A DNA stretch of 64,000 bases, from the NCBI GenBank assembly GCA_052143315.1, contig JBKQTE010000031.1, positions 4,440-68,439 on the forward strand. Direction: 5' to 3'. This DNA comes from DASZIT01 sp052143315. GTDB lineage: Bacteria; Actinomycetota; Acidimicrobiia; Acidimicrobiales; RAAP-2. Position numbers and translations under genes: made by a program. Within the stretch, counting starts at the first letter, position 1. The number at the start of each line of letters is the position of its first letter. This document shows positions 20,684-28,425 of the stretch, in pieces. Below the pieces are notes generated by a model. It worked only from the letters and a program-made list of their open reading frames with translations. It had not been told where the DNA came from and made no database searches.

Positions 20684-20689
20684 ACGTTA
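20684..20689 (-). promoter_or_regulatory. Putative -10 hexamer (TAACGT) for glpX
   Basis: Minus-strand TAACGT, 8 nt before the glpX GTG, in the 195-nt divergent region shared with murA. It fits the leaderless pattern seen elsewhere. Confidence 0.35.
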
Positions 20690-20858
20690 GTGGCTGACGG
20701 GCGACCTTCCGTGCCCCGGATCCCCCGTGATACCACCGATCAGGGTGGGGGCCGGAGCACCGGGAGCGTCGAGCCGGGTCTCGATCGACACCGGTTACCA
20801 CACCAAGCGATTCGGCATTCACGTAGCGGGGTCGTCAGGGGAGCGGGCCACCGCGCGC

Positions 20859-20864
20859 CATACT
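20859..20864 (+). promoter_or_regulatory. Putative -10 hexamer (CATACT) for murA
   Basis: CATACT ends exactly 6 nt before the murA GTG; there is no Shine-Dalgarno, so a leaderless transcript is likely. Confidence 0.4.
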
Positions 20865-20870
20865 GGACCG

Positions 20871-22151
20871 GTGGACCGCTTCGTCGTCTCATCCAACGGC
20901 CCGCTGTCGGGGACGGTCAGGGCCGGTGGAGCCAAGAACTCGGTCCTGAAGCTGATGGCGGCCTGCCTGCTGGCCGAAGGCCGCCACGTGTTGACCAACG
21001 TCCCGCGGATCTCCGATGTGGACACCATGGGCGAGGTGCTCGGGGCCATGGGAGTGGTCGTGGAGCGGGGGGAGGCCCCCGACGAGCTGGTGGTGACCGT
21101 CCCTGCCGACGTGGTCCCGGAGGCTCCCTACGACCTGGTCGAGCAGATGCGGGCCTCGGTGGTGGTGCTCGGGCCGCTGCTGGCCCGCCACGGGCGGGCC
21201 CGGGTGTCGATGCCCGGCGGCGACGACTTCGGGTCGCGGCCGATCGACATGCACCTGCACGCCCTCGAGTCGCTGGGTGCGACGTTCGAGTCGGCGCACG
21301 GCTACATCGAAGGGACGGTGGAGTCGAGCGTGGCCGGCCGGCCGTGCCTGGTCGGCAACGAGCTGGTGTTGGAGTACCCCAGCCATACGGGCACCGACAA
21401 CGTCCTGATGGCCGCCACCCTGGCCAAAGGCACCACGGTGATCGAGAACGCCGCCCGCGAGCCCGAGGTCCTCGACCTGGCCAAGTTCCTCAACGCCATG
21501 GGGGCCAGGATCACCGGTGCCGGCACCTCGCGCATCGTGGTGGAGGGGGTCGACGAGCTCCACCCGGCCCGCCACGCCGTGATCCCCGACCGGCTGGTGG
21601 TGGCCACCTTCCTGGTGGCGGCGGCCCTGGCCGGCGGTGAGGTGGTCGTCGAGGACGGCCGTCCCGACCACATGGACATGCTGCTGCGCAAGCTCGGCGC
21701 CATCGGGGTCGACATCACCCAGGGCCCCGAGGGGCTTCGAGCGGCCAGGGAGCCGGGCCGCCGACTCCGGTCGCAGGACGTGGCCACCCTGCCCTACCCG
21801 GGCGTGGCCACCGACTACAAGCCGTTGCTCGTCACCCTGCTCACCGTGGCCGAGGGCGTCGGGATCGTCACGGAGAACCTCTTCTTCGGCCGGTTCCGCT
21901 ACGTCGACGAGCTGCGCCGCATGGGCGCCGACATCCGGACCGAGGGGCACCACGCCGTGGTCCGGGGGGTCGAGCGTCTGTCGGCCGCGCCGGTCCGGGC
22001 GCTCGACGTGCGGGCCGGCGCGGCCCTGGTGCTGGCTGGCCTGGTGGCCGACGGCGAGACGGTGGTCAGCGACGCCCACCACGTCGACCGCGGCTACGAG
22101 GACCTGGCCGGCAAGCTGGCCTCGTTGGGTGCGAACGTGGCCCGGGCCTGA
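20871..22151 (+). CDS. murA: UDP-N-acetylglucosamine 1-carboxyvinyltransferase, Asp-type active site
   Basis: A 426-residue enzyme that transfers enolpyruvate from PEP to UDP-GlcNAc, the first committed step of peptidoglycan synthesis. The substrate-binding GGAKNSVLKL motif is at residues 19-28 and RASVVVLGPLLAR near 94. The loop that holds the catalytic Cys115 in E. coli reads MPGGDDFGSRPIDMHL here, with Asp118 in the Cys position. The same Cys-to-Asp change in mycobacterial and chlamydial MurA keeps activity and prevents covalent inactivation by fosfomycin. GTG 20871 is set by the upstream -10-like element. Confidence 0.95.
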   Translation: MDRFVVSSNGPLSGTVRAGGAKNSVLKLMAACLLAEGRHVLTNVPRISDVDTMGEVLGAMGVVVERGEAPDELVVTVPADVVPEAPYDLVEQMRASVVVLGPLLARHGRARVSMPGGDDFGSRPIDMHLHALESLGATFESAHGYIEGTVESSVAGRPCLVGNELVLEYPSHTGTDNVLMAATLAKGTTVIENAAREPEVLDLAKFLNAMGARITGAGTSRIVVEGVDELHPARHAVIPDRLVVATFLVAAALAGGEVVVEDGRPDHMDMLLRKLGAIGVDITQGPEGLRAAREPGRRLRSQDVATLPYPGVATDYKPLLVTLLTVAEGVGIVTENLFFGRFRYVDELRRMGADIRTEGHHAVVRGVERLSAAPVRALDVRAGAALVLAGLVADGETVVSDAHHVDRGYEDLAGKLASLGANVARA

Positions 22152-22185
22152 CCGTCCGGCACGGCCCGTATACGCTCGTCCCCCC

Positions 22186-23226
22186 ATGCCGCCCGCCCGC
22201 AGCAACGACCCCCAGGAGCTGTTCGCCGCCGCCCGGGAGGGTGACCATGCCTCCCTCGCCCGCCTCCTGTCGTTGATCGAGCGTGGCGGCGCCCCCGCCC
22301 GCCAGGTGGCGGCGATCGCCTACCGCTCGAAGCTGGTCGGCTACACGGTCGGTATGACCGGGGCTCCGGGGGCCGGGAAGTCGACCCTCACCGACCGGCT
22401 CATCGGCCTGGCCCGCCGAGGTCTGCCCGGCGGGGACGATCCTGACGCCGCCGCCGCCGCCGCCGCCGGCCCCGACCTTGTCGGCGTCCTCGCCATCGAC
22501 CCGACCTCCCCATTCAGTGGCGGGGCCATCCTGGGGGACCGGGTGCGGATGCCGAGCCACTCGGTCGAGGACGGCGTCTTTATCCGCTCCATGGCCACTC
22601 GCGGCCAACTCGGCGGCCTGGCCGTCGCCGTGCCCGATGCCGTACGGGTGCTGTCCGCCTCCGGGTTCCCAGTGATCCTGATCGAGACGGTCGGTGTCGG
22701 CCAGCAGGAGGTCGAGGTGGCCTCGGCCACCGACACCACCGTGGTGGTGGTCAATCCAGGATGGGGCGACTCCATCCAGGCCAACAAGGCCGGCCTCATG
22801 GAGATCGCCGACCTGTTCGTGATCAACAAGGCGGACCGGGCCGGCACCCGCCAGACGCATCGGGATCTCGACCGGATGCTCGACATGACGGAGCTTGCCG
22901 GGTGGCGCCCCCCGATCGTCGAGACGGTGGCGTCGACCGGTGACGGGGTCGACGAAGTGTGGGAGGCCATCGGTTCCCACCGCCACCACCTCATCGGGCA
23001 CGGGCTGCTCGACGGGTTCCGCCGCCAGCGGCTGGAGCGCGAGTTCCGCCAGATACTGGTGGCGCGGGTAGAGCAGCGGATCCGCTCGATGGAGGGGACC
23101 GAGTCGCTGGGTGCGCTGATGGACGCGCTCGACCACGGCGACGTCGATCCCTACGAGGCCGCCGACCGGCTACTCGAGGAGATGGCCTTGTCCGATCCCG
23201 GGCTCCGTTCGAACGGCGTCGCCTGA
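22186..23226 (+). CDS. meaB: Methylmalonyl-CoA mutase-associated GTPase MeaB
   Basis: A 346-residue G3E-family P-loop GTPase (MeaB/ArgK) that protects and reloads adenosylcobalamin-dependent methylmalonyl-CoA mutase. Walker A GAPGAGKST is at 59-67; VLAIDPTSPFSGGAILGDRVRM is the family switch region; NKAD gives guanine specificity near residue 217. A low-complexity Ala run (PDAAAAAAAGPD) sits in a loop after the first helix. The mutase subunits are not in this window. The start ATG has no Shine-Dalgarno; TACGCT ends 9 nt upstream. It lies 34 nt after murA. Confidence 0.93.
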   Translation: MPPARSNDPQELFAAAREGDHASLARLLSLIERGGAPARQVAAIAYRSKLVGYTVGMTGAPGAGKSTLTDRLIGLARRGLPGGDDPDAAAAAAAGPDLVGVLAIDPTSPFSGGAILGDRVRMPSHSVEDGVFIRSMATRGQLGGLAVAVPDAVRVLSASGFPVILIETVGVGQQEVEVASATDTTVVVVNPGWGDSIQANKAGLMEIADLFVINKADRAGTRQTHRDLDRMLDMTELAGWRPPIVETVASTGDGVDEVWEAIGSHRHHLIGHGLLDGFRRQRLEREFRQILVARVEQRIRSMEGTESLGALMDALDHGDVDPYEAADRLLEEMALSDPGLRSNGVA

Positions 23227-23253
23227 ACCCGCGGTCGACGCCCCGGCTTCGGT

Positions 23254-23259
23254 TAGCGT
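23254..23259 (+). promoter_or_regulatory. Putative -10 hexamer (TAGCGT) for the enoyl-CoA hydratase gene
   Basis: TAGCGT ends 6 nt before the GTG start, and there is no Shine-Dalgarno, which fits a leaderless start. Confidence 0.35.
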
Positions 23260-23265
23260 GCCGGT

Positions 23266-24072
23266 GTGGCTTCCGATCGAGACGCCGACACCGGAGGGGT
23301 GACGCGTCCATGGGTGAGCGTCGAGCATCTCGACGGAGTGGCGCTGGTCCGGCTGGACCGGCCCCGGGCCAACGCCCTGTCGCTGGACGTGCTCCGTCAG
23401 CTCCGTGACGCCGCCACCGCCTTGGCCGACGACCTCCCGGGGGCGGTGGTCCTGTGGGGCGGCCCCCGGATCTTCTCCGCCGGAGCCGAGGTCTCCGAGT
23501 TCGACGGGCCCGGCCGAGCCGCGGTGGTGGCCGACGCCTTCTGCCAGGTCGGGGAGGCCTTCGCCGCCCTCCCAAGGATGGTGATCGCCGCCGTCAACGG
23601 CTACGCGTTGGGCGGCGGGTGCGAGCTGGCCCTGGCCTGCGACCTCCGGGTGGTGGCCGACAACGCCCGGCTCGGGCAGCCGGAGGTCCTCCTCGGGATC
23701 GTCCCCGGCGGCGGTGGCACCCAGCGGCTTGGACGCCTGGTGGGACCGGCGAGGGCCAAGGATCTGGTGATGACCGGGCGCCAGGTGGCTGCCGACGAGG
23801 CGCTGGCCATGGGGCTCGCCGACCGGGTGGTGGCCGGCAGCCGGGTGCTCGACGAGGCGCTGTCGCTGGCCGGCAGCCTGGCCCGGGGGGCGGTGGTGGC
23901 CCAGGGACTGGCCAAGCACGCCATCGACGGCGGGCTCGACGAGCCGCTGGACACTGCCATGCGCATCGAGAAGGTGGCGTTCGTGGCGTCCTTCGCCACC
24001 GAGGACGCCACCATCGGTGTCGCCTCGTTCCTCGCCTCGGGCCCGGGCAACGCCGAGTTCGTGGGGCGATGA
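23266..24072 (+). CDS. Enoyl-CoA hydratase/isomerase family protein
   Basis: A 268-residue crotonase-fold protein. Both catalytic glutamates of true hydratases are present: E120 in LGGGCELALACD and E140 in GQPEVLLGIVPGGGGTQRL. The oxyanion-hole segment is FSAGAEVSEFD near residue 70. It should hydrate 2-enoyl-CoA in fatty-acid or branched-chain acyl-CoA degradation; the exact chain length cannot be told. Its end overlaps a 34-codon open frame (ATGA), which in turn overlaps the next gene, so a coupled operon is likely. Confidence 0.9.
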   Translation: MASDRDADTGGVTRPWVSVEHLDGVALVRLDRPRANALSLDVLRQLRDAATALADDLPGAVVLWGGPRIFSAGAEVSEFDGPGRAAVVADAFCQVGEAFAALPRMVIAAVNGYALGGGCELALACDLRVVADNARLGQPEVLLGIVPGGGGTQRLGRLVGPARAKDLVMTGRQVAADEALAMGLADRVVAGSRVLDEALSLAGSLARGAVVAQGLAKHAIDGGLDEPLDTAMRIEKVAFVASFATEDATIGVASFLASGPGNAEFVGR

Positions 24073-24173
24073 GCCGGGCGGTGTCGAGCCGGGCGGCCGT
24101 GGCCGCCGGCGATGACGTTCAGCCGGTCGAGCGGCTCCTCTCCGGCGACCTCCCCCCGGACGGCAGCCCGTGA
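24069..24173 (+). CDS. Possible 34-residue small protein bridging two genes
   Basis: ATG 24069 overlaps the stop of the enoyl-CoA hydratase gene (ATGA) and its stop at 24171-24173 overlaps the GTG of the next gene (GTGA). Of its 34 sense codons, all but two end in G or C, as in real genes here. The product starts MSRAVSSRAAVAAGDD and has no recognisable domain. It may be a true small protein or only a re-initiation relay that keeps ribosomes running into the kinase-like gene. No homology is known to me. Confidence 0.35.
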   Translation: MSRAVSSRAAVAAGDDVQPVERLLSGDLPPDGSP

Positions 24174-25519
24174 GCCCCGCCGAGACCGCCCCGGTGACGG
24201 TCGGCGTCCCCGAGTCCTCCTACCGGGCGCTCCGTGAGCTGGTCGCCGCCTTCGTCTCCCGGCAGGATCGATGGGGTCCGGCGACCGACACCGTCGGTGG
24301 ACCGCAGCGAGCCGACGTCGCCCCCGAGGCGGTGGTCGTCCGAAGCGCCGATGTGGTCCGAGCCGGTCGTCCGGGCCTGATCAGCGTCATCGCCGAGGTG
24401 CCTGGCAAGGTGGTCCACGGGGTGTTCGGGCTGCGGTCCCCCGGCGACGAGGTCCGGTTCCTCGACGAGGCCGACGAGTCGCCACTCGGGATCCTCGAGG
24501 ACACCGACGGGCTGGCCGTGGTGTTCGACGCCACGTCCGACGCCGAGCTCGCCCTCGATCTCCTCGAGGCCGTCGGCGGGGCCGGCGACGAGTTCGAACG
24601 GGTGCGGCGGGTGTCGATCACCCGGGACACGGTGTCGCTGACCTTCGACGACCGCCGGGTGCTGACCATCTTCCAGCTGCTGCCCGTCGAGGCCGGGCCT
24701 CATCCCGGCCTCGACCTGCTCCTCGGCCTCGACCGGGTCGGCTTCGACCATCTGCTGCCTCCGATCGCCCTGTGGCGACAGCACGGTTCCGACCTGGGCA
24801 TCGTCCAGGAGTACCAGGCCGGCTCCACTGGGGGGTGGGCACTGGCCCTCACCTCGCTCCGCGACCTGTACGCCTCGGGCGGGTCGCCCGAGGCGGCCGG
24901 CGCCGACTTCGCCGCCGAGGCGCGACGCCTGGGCACCATGACGGCCCGCATGCACCTCGGTCTCGACCAGGCCTTCGGGCGCACCATGGGCGACATCGAC
25001 GCCTGGGTCTCGGCGGTGGAACGCGCCGTCCGGGCGGTCGATCCGGAGCTACTGGAGGACGACTCGGTCTCGGCCCTGCTGGCCGACCTGCGGGCCTCGA
25101 CCAGCCGGTGCGCCGCCATCAGGACCCACGGCGACTTCCACCTCGGACGGGTGGCCCGCACCGACCTGGGATGGTTGGTGGTCGACTTCTCGCCCGGCGG
25201 CACCCCGGTCCTCACTGCCAGCGTGGTGCCCACCGACGGCCCGGTGTTCCGGTCTCCGCTGGCCGACGTGGCCGACATGCTGTGGTCCTTCCACCACGTG
25301 GCCGACGTGGCCGCCACCGAACGGGACCCGAGCGGCCAGCTGGGCCTCAGTGCGTTGGCCCTGGCCTGGGAGGTGCGGAACCGGCGGGCCTTCCTGGCCG
25401 GCTACCTCGCCACGCCGGGCATCGGCGGGCTGGTCCCCCCGGTCAGGGATGTGGTGCGGAAGCTGGCGGCGGCGTTCGAGCTCGAGCGCTCGGCGTCGAA
25501 GCTGGCGCTGCGCTTCTGA
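24170..25519 (+). CDS. Maltokinase-like phosphotransferase
   Basis: A 449-residue protein with the two-part layout of actinobacterial maltokinases (Pep2/Mak): an N-terminal cap (about 1-200) and a kinase lobe with the catalytic loop THGDFHLGRVARTDLGWLVVDF near residues 318-340. True maltokinases continue with DFEGEP; this protein reads DFSPGGTP, so one acidic residue of that loop is missing. The C-terminal SPLADVADMLWSFHHVA block is normal. It may phosphorylate maltose or another sugar in glycogen/trehalose metabolism; no glgE or treS is in the window. It begins at GTG 24170 with a 4-nt overlap. Confidence 0.7.
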   Translation: MSPAETAPVTVGVPESSYRALRELVAAFVSRQDRWGPATDTVGGPQRADVAPEAVVVRSADVVRAGRPGLISVIAEVPGKVVHGVFGLRSPGDEVRFLDEADESPLGILEDTDGLAVVFDATSDAELALDLLEAVGGAGDEFERVRRVSITRDTVSLTFDDRRVLTIFQLLPVEAGPHPGLDLLLGLDRVGFDHLLPPIALWRQHGSDLGIVQEYQAGSTGGWALALTSLRDLYASGGSPEAAGADFAAEARRLGTMTARMHLGLDQAFGRTMGDIDAWVSAVERAVRAVDPELLEDDSVSALLADLRASTSRCAAIRTHGDFHLGRVARTDLGWLVVDFSPGGTPVLTASVVPTDGPVFRSPLADVADMLWSFHHVADVAATERDPSGQLGLSALALAWEVRNRRAFLAGYLATPGIGGLVPPVRDVVRKLAAAFELERSASKLALRF

Positions 25520-25520
25520 G

Positions 25521-25600
25521 CCGGCCGGAGGTGCCCCGGCCGGAGGTGCCCCGGTCGGGCCGGCGCCGGATTGGTCGGCGCCGGCTTGGTCGGCGCCGGT
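25521..25600 (+). repeat. Two short 15-bp tandem duplications
   Basis: CCGGCCGGAGGTGCC is repeated head to tail at 25521-25535 and 25536-25550, and TTGGTCGGCGCCGG(C/T) at 25571-25585 and 25586-25600. Both have a 15-bp period and fill the gap between the kinase-like gene and the phosphofructokinase gene. They look like recent slippage duplications. Confidence 0.75.
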
Positions 25601-25613
25601 CGCCGGCGGTCTC

Positions 25614-25619
25614 TACGAT
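25614..25619 (+). promoter_or_regulatory. Putative -10 hexamer (TACGAT) for the phosphofructokinase gene
   Basis: TACGAT ends 6 nt before the ATG. GCAGGG between them could act as a weak Shine-Dalgarno only if transcription began further upstream. Confidence 0.4.
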
Positions 25620-25625
25620 GCAGGG

Positions 25626-26678
25626 ATGCGAATCGGACTCCTTACCGGCGGCGGTGACTGCCCCGGCCTCAACGCGGTGATCAGGGCAGTGGTGGTCGGT
25701 GGGTCGGTGCGCCACGGCGACGAGGCGGTCGGGTTCCTCGACGGGTGGCGCGGCGTCATCGAGGGTGACTCCACCCCGCTCGACACCGACCGGTGCCGGC
25801 ATATCCTGACCCTCGGCGGCACCATCCTGGGCTCGTCGCGGACCAATCCCTTCGCCACCGAGGACGGCCCGGCCCGAGCTCTGGCCACCGCGGCGGACCT
25901 GGAGCTGGACGCGGTGGTGGCCATCGGCGGCGACGACACCCTGGGGGCCGCCGATCGGCTGTTCGCCCTGGGCCTGCCGGTGGTGGGCGTGCCCAAGACG
26001 ATCGACAACGACCTGTCGGGGACCGAGGTCACCTTCGGCTTCGACACCGCCGTGCAGATCGCCACCGAGGCCATCGACCGGCTGCAGACCACCGCCGAGT
26101 CCCACCACCGGGTGATGGTGTGCGAGGTGATGGGACGGAACGTGGGCCACATCGCCGTGCACGCCGGGGTGGCCGGGGGCGCCGCCGAGATCCTCATTCC
26201 GGAGGTGCCGTTCTCCCTCGACGAGGTGTGCGACCACCTCCGGGTCAGGCATGCCGGCGGGAGGTACTTCTCGACGGTGGTGGTGGCCGAGGGGGCGCTC
26301 CCGGCCGAACCGGCGGCCGCCGACCAAGCCCGTGGGGCGCGGAGCCAAGCCGGCGGCACCGACCAGTTCGGCCACGGGCGTCTGGGCGGCATCGGGTCCT
26401 ACCTGGCGGAGGAGATCGAGCGGATCACCGGCTACGAGGCCCGGGCCACCGTGCTCGGCCACATCCAGCGGGGAGGCTCGCCGTCGGCGTTCGACCGGGT
26501 GCTGGCCACCCGGTTTGGTGCCGGCGCCCTCGAGGCGGTCCACGACGGCGCCTTCGGCACCATGGTCGCCCTGCAGGCCGGGAAGATCGTGCGGGTCCCC
26601 CTGGCCGACGCCGCCGGGAACCCGAAGAAGGTGGACCCCCACCTGTACCGGATGGTGGCCCGTCTCTACCTGGGCTGA
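25626..26678 (+). CDS. pfkA: 6-phosphofructokinase, probably PPi-dependent
   Basis: A 350-residue family A phosphofructokinase (fructose 6-phosphate to fructose 1,6-bisphosphate). The N-terminal GGGDCPGLNAVIR motif binds the phosphoryl donor, and PKTIDND contains the catalytic Asp127. Residue 104, which is Gly in ATP enzymes, is Asp (GGDDT, residues 101-105), and residue 124, Gly in E. coli PfkA, is Lys. Asp104/Lys124 is the established signature of pyrophosphate-dependent enzymes, which also run in reverse. An Ala/Gln-rich insert (about residues 228-250) is variable in the family. The start is fixed by the leaderless-type -10. Confidence 0.93.
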   Translation: MRIGLLTGGGDCPGLNAVIRAVVVGGSVRHGDEAVGFLDGWRGVIEGDSTPLDTDRCRHILTLGGTILGSSRTNPFATEDGPARALATAADLELDAVVAIGGDDTLGAADRLFALGLPVVGVPKTIDNDLSGTEVTFGFDTAVQIATEAIDRLQTTAESHHRVMVCEVMGRNVGHIAVHAGVAGGAAEILIPEVPFSLDEVCDHLRVRHAGGRYFSTVVVAEGALPAEPAAADQARGARSQAGGTDQFGHGRLGGIGSYLAEEIERITGYEARATVLGHIQRGGSPSAFDRVLATRFGAGALEAVHDGAFGTMVALQAGKIVRVPLADAAGNPKKVDPHLYRMVARLYLG

Positions 26679-26705
26679 CGGTGGAGCTTCAGGGCCGGTG
26701 GGTGC

Positions 26706-27710
26706 TCAGGGTCGGCTGGCGGCCAGGTCCCGGACGGCCAGGTCCCGGACGGCCAGCTGCTTGGCGGCCAGCTCGGGGTTCATGATGTTGATGAGCACGC
26801 CGGTGCCCAGTTCGAACCCTGCCACGCTGGTGAGCTTGGGGACCACGTGGACGTGCCAGTGGTAGGGCTCGGGGGCGCGGTAGGGGGCCGAGTGGAAGAC
26901 CAGGTTGTAGGCGACGTCGCCCACGGCGCCCCGCAGGCTGCCGAGCACCGCCTTCAGCGCCCGGCCCACCGCGTGCAGGTCGGCCGGCGGGCTGTGGTGC
27001 AGGTGGGGGCCGTGGGCCCGGGGGATCACCAGCATCTCGTAGGGGGTGCCGCTCCAGAACGGGCAGATCACCAGGACCCGCTCGTCGGCGTAGACGACCC
27101 GGTGGGCCACGTCCTCCTCGGCGTCGGCGGCCGTGCAGAGCAGGCACCGGCCTGCGAACCGGGCGAACCCGGCCTGCTCCTCCACCAGCTCCCGAGGAAC
27201 GAAGGACATGCCCAGCAGCTGCCCGTGGGGGTGCTCGATCGAGGCTCCGGCCTCCCGGCCAGAGTTGAGGATGGCCTGGCTGTAGCGGAGGCCGGGGACG
27301 CTGGCGTGCTCCTCGATGCGGTCCCGGATGGCGGTCATGACCACGCCGGTCTGGTCGTCGCTCAGCGCCGCCCACGAGTTGTGGTGGTCGGGGGAGAGGA
27401 CCAGCACCTCATGGATCCCACCGGCGGTGGCCTGGGTGAACACCGGGCCCCGGTTGATGACCACGAAGGGATCGTCCCCCTCGAAGGCGGGGTAGAGATT
27501 GGGAACCACCCGCACCAGCCAGCGACCCTCCGGTCCGTACGTCTCGAGGGCCGGCGGTGTGGCCTCCTCGTTCCCCGGGCAGAAGGGGCACGGGCGGGAG
27601 GTGTCCGCCTGTATGGGGGCCATGGGTGCGAACGCCAGCGGCCGGTTGGCCCGCTCGGTGCTCACGACCACCCATCGGCCGGTGAGAGGATCAAGACGGA
27701 GTTGGTTCAT
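26706..27710 (-). CDS. galT: Galactose-1-phosphate uridylyltransferase
   Basis: A 334-residue HIT-superfamily GalT that exchanges UMP between UDP-glucose and galactose 1-phosphate in the Leloir pathway. The catalytic motif is H160-P-H162-G-Q164; His162 is the uridylylated residue. Two zinc-site cysteines lie in PCPFCPG (C41, C44), and the C-terminal half has HWHVHVVPK. The last residues are LAVRDLAVRDLAASRP, encoded by a 15-bp tandem duplication at 26721-26750. No galK or galE is adjacent. Some actinobacterial relatives act on other hexose-1-phosphates, so substrate identity is slightly open. Confidence 0.92.
   Translation of the reverse strand: MNQLRLDPLTGRWVVVSTERANRPLAFAPMAPIQADTSRPCPFCPGNEEATPPALETYGPEGRWLVRVVPNLYPAFEGDDPFVVINRGPVFTQATAGGIHEVLVLSPDHHNSWAALSDDQTGVVMTAIRDRIEEHASVPGLRYSQAILNSGREAGASIEHPHGQLLGMSFVPRELVEEQAGFARFAGRCLLCTAADAEEDVAHRVVYADERVLVICPFWSGTPYEMLVIPRAHGPHLHHSPPADLHAVGRALKAVLGSLRGAVGDVAYNLVFHSAPYRAPEPYHWHVHVVPKLTSVAGFELGTGVLINIMNPELAAKQLAVRDLAVRDLAASRP
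26721..26750 (-). repeat. 15-bp tandem duplication inside the 3' end of galT
   Basis: GGCCAGGTCCCGGAC occurs twice head to tail (26721-26735, 26736-26750) and a third degenerate copy follows (GGCCAGCTGCTTGGC). It duplicates five codons at the GalT C-terminus in frame. Confidence 0.8.
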
Positions 27711-27908
27711 CTGCTGTCAGTAGGTTTCCCTTAGGTCAATGTTCCACGGCCGGATCATTCGGTCGTACTCACTCCAGGTATCGACGTCTTGGCTCGCAAT
27801 TATTAGAGGAACCTGTGGTGTACCGGTATCTCCCCAACGTAGCAACGCCTGACCACCAGTTCGTGTAGGGGGTCGGGCCTGACTACCGGCGGTGACAGAA
27901 TCGACCGG
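27711..27908. other. Divergent intergenic region of lower GC
   Basis: This 198-nt gap between galT (minus) and a membrane protein gene (plus) is clearly richer in A/T than its surroundings, especially 27720-27830 (for example CGCAATTATTAG). It must hold both promoters; CAGAAT at 27897-27902 lies about 6-7 nt before the rightward ATG. A minus-strand reading frame ending at 27717 has a protein-like composition but no start codon close by. Confidence 0.4.
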
Positions 27909-28406
27909 ATGGTGTCCCGATCCCCGCTGCTGGTGGCCGTGTCGTCCAACCGGGGCGCCGCCTACGACCTGGTGCTGCTGGCCCACGTCCTGTCCGCCCT
28001 GGTGGGCTTCGGGGCGGTGGCGGTGGCCGGCGTCTTCGCCCTGGTGCTGGCCCGCCGGGGCCCGGCGACGGTGTCGGTCAGGCGGTACTACCGGCCCGGC
28101 GTGAACTGGGCCGGACGGGTGCTCTTCGTGGTCCCGGTCCTCGGGACCGCGCTGGTCGTGATGAGCCGGGGCGGGTGGTCCTTCTCCGACTCCTGGGTCG
28201 CCGTCGGACTGGTGCTGTGGGCGGCCGCCGCCATGGCCGGGGAGATGGCGCTGTGGCCCACGGAGCGCGGCCTTCAGCAGCTGGTGGCGTCGGGCACCTT
28301 CGACCCCTCCGAGCACCGTCGGCTGTGCCTGCAGGTGGTGGGGGTGGCGACCGTTCTGACGGCGGTCTTCGTGGTGGCGACGGTGGTGATGGTGTCGAAG
28401 CCGTAG
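27909..28406 (+). CDS. Small integral membrane protein, DUF2269-like
   Basis: A 165-residue protein with four hydrophobic helices (about 19-47, 66-88, 95-115, 143-163). The first helix has the pattern YDLVLLAHVLSALVGFG, seen in small DUF2269-type membrane proteins with a conserved His in helix 1. No catalytic motif is visible. It stands alone; the downstream transporter genes point toward it from the other strand. The function is unknown and the family assignment is tentative. Confidence 0.6.
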   Translation: MVSRSPLLVAVSSNRGAAYDLVLLAHVLSALVGFGAVAVAGVFALVLARRGPATVSVRRYYRPGVNWAGRVLFVVPVLGTALVVMSRGGWSFSDSWVAVGLVLWAAAAMAGEMALWPTERGLQQLVASGTFDPSEHRRLCLQVVGVATVLTAVFVVATVVMVSKP

Positions 28407-28425
28407 GGGAGGCGGGGCTGGCCGG

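Noticed and set aside
24170..25519. Aminoglycoside phosphotransferase (antibiotic resistance)
   Set aside because: The catalytic loop is APH-like, but the N-terminal cap and the SPLADVADMLWSF block fit maltokinase-type proteins better.
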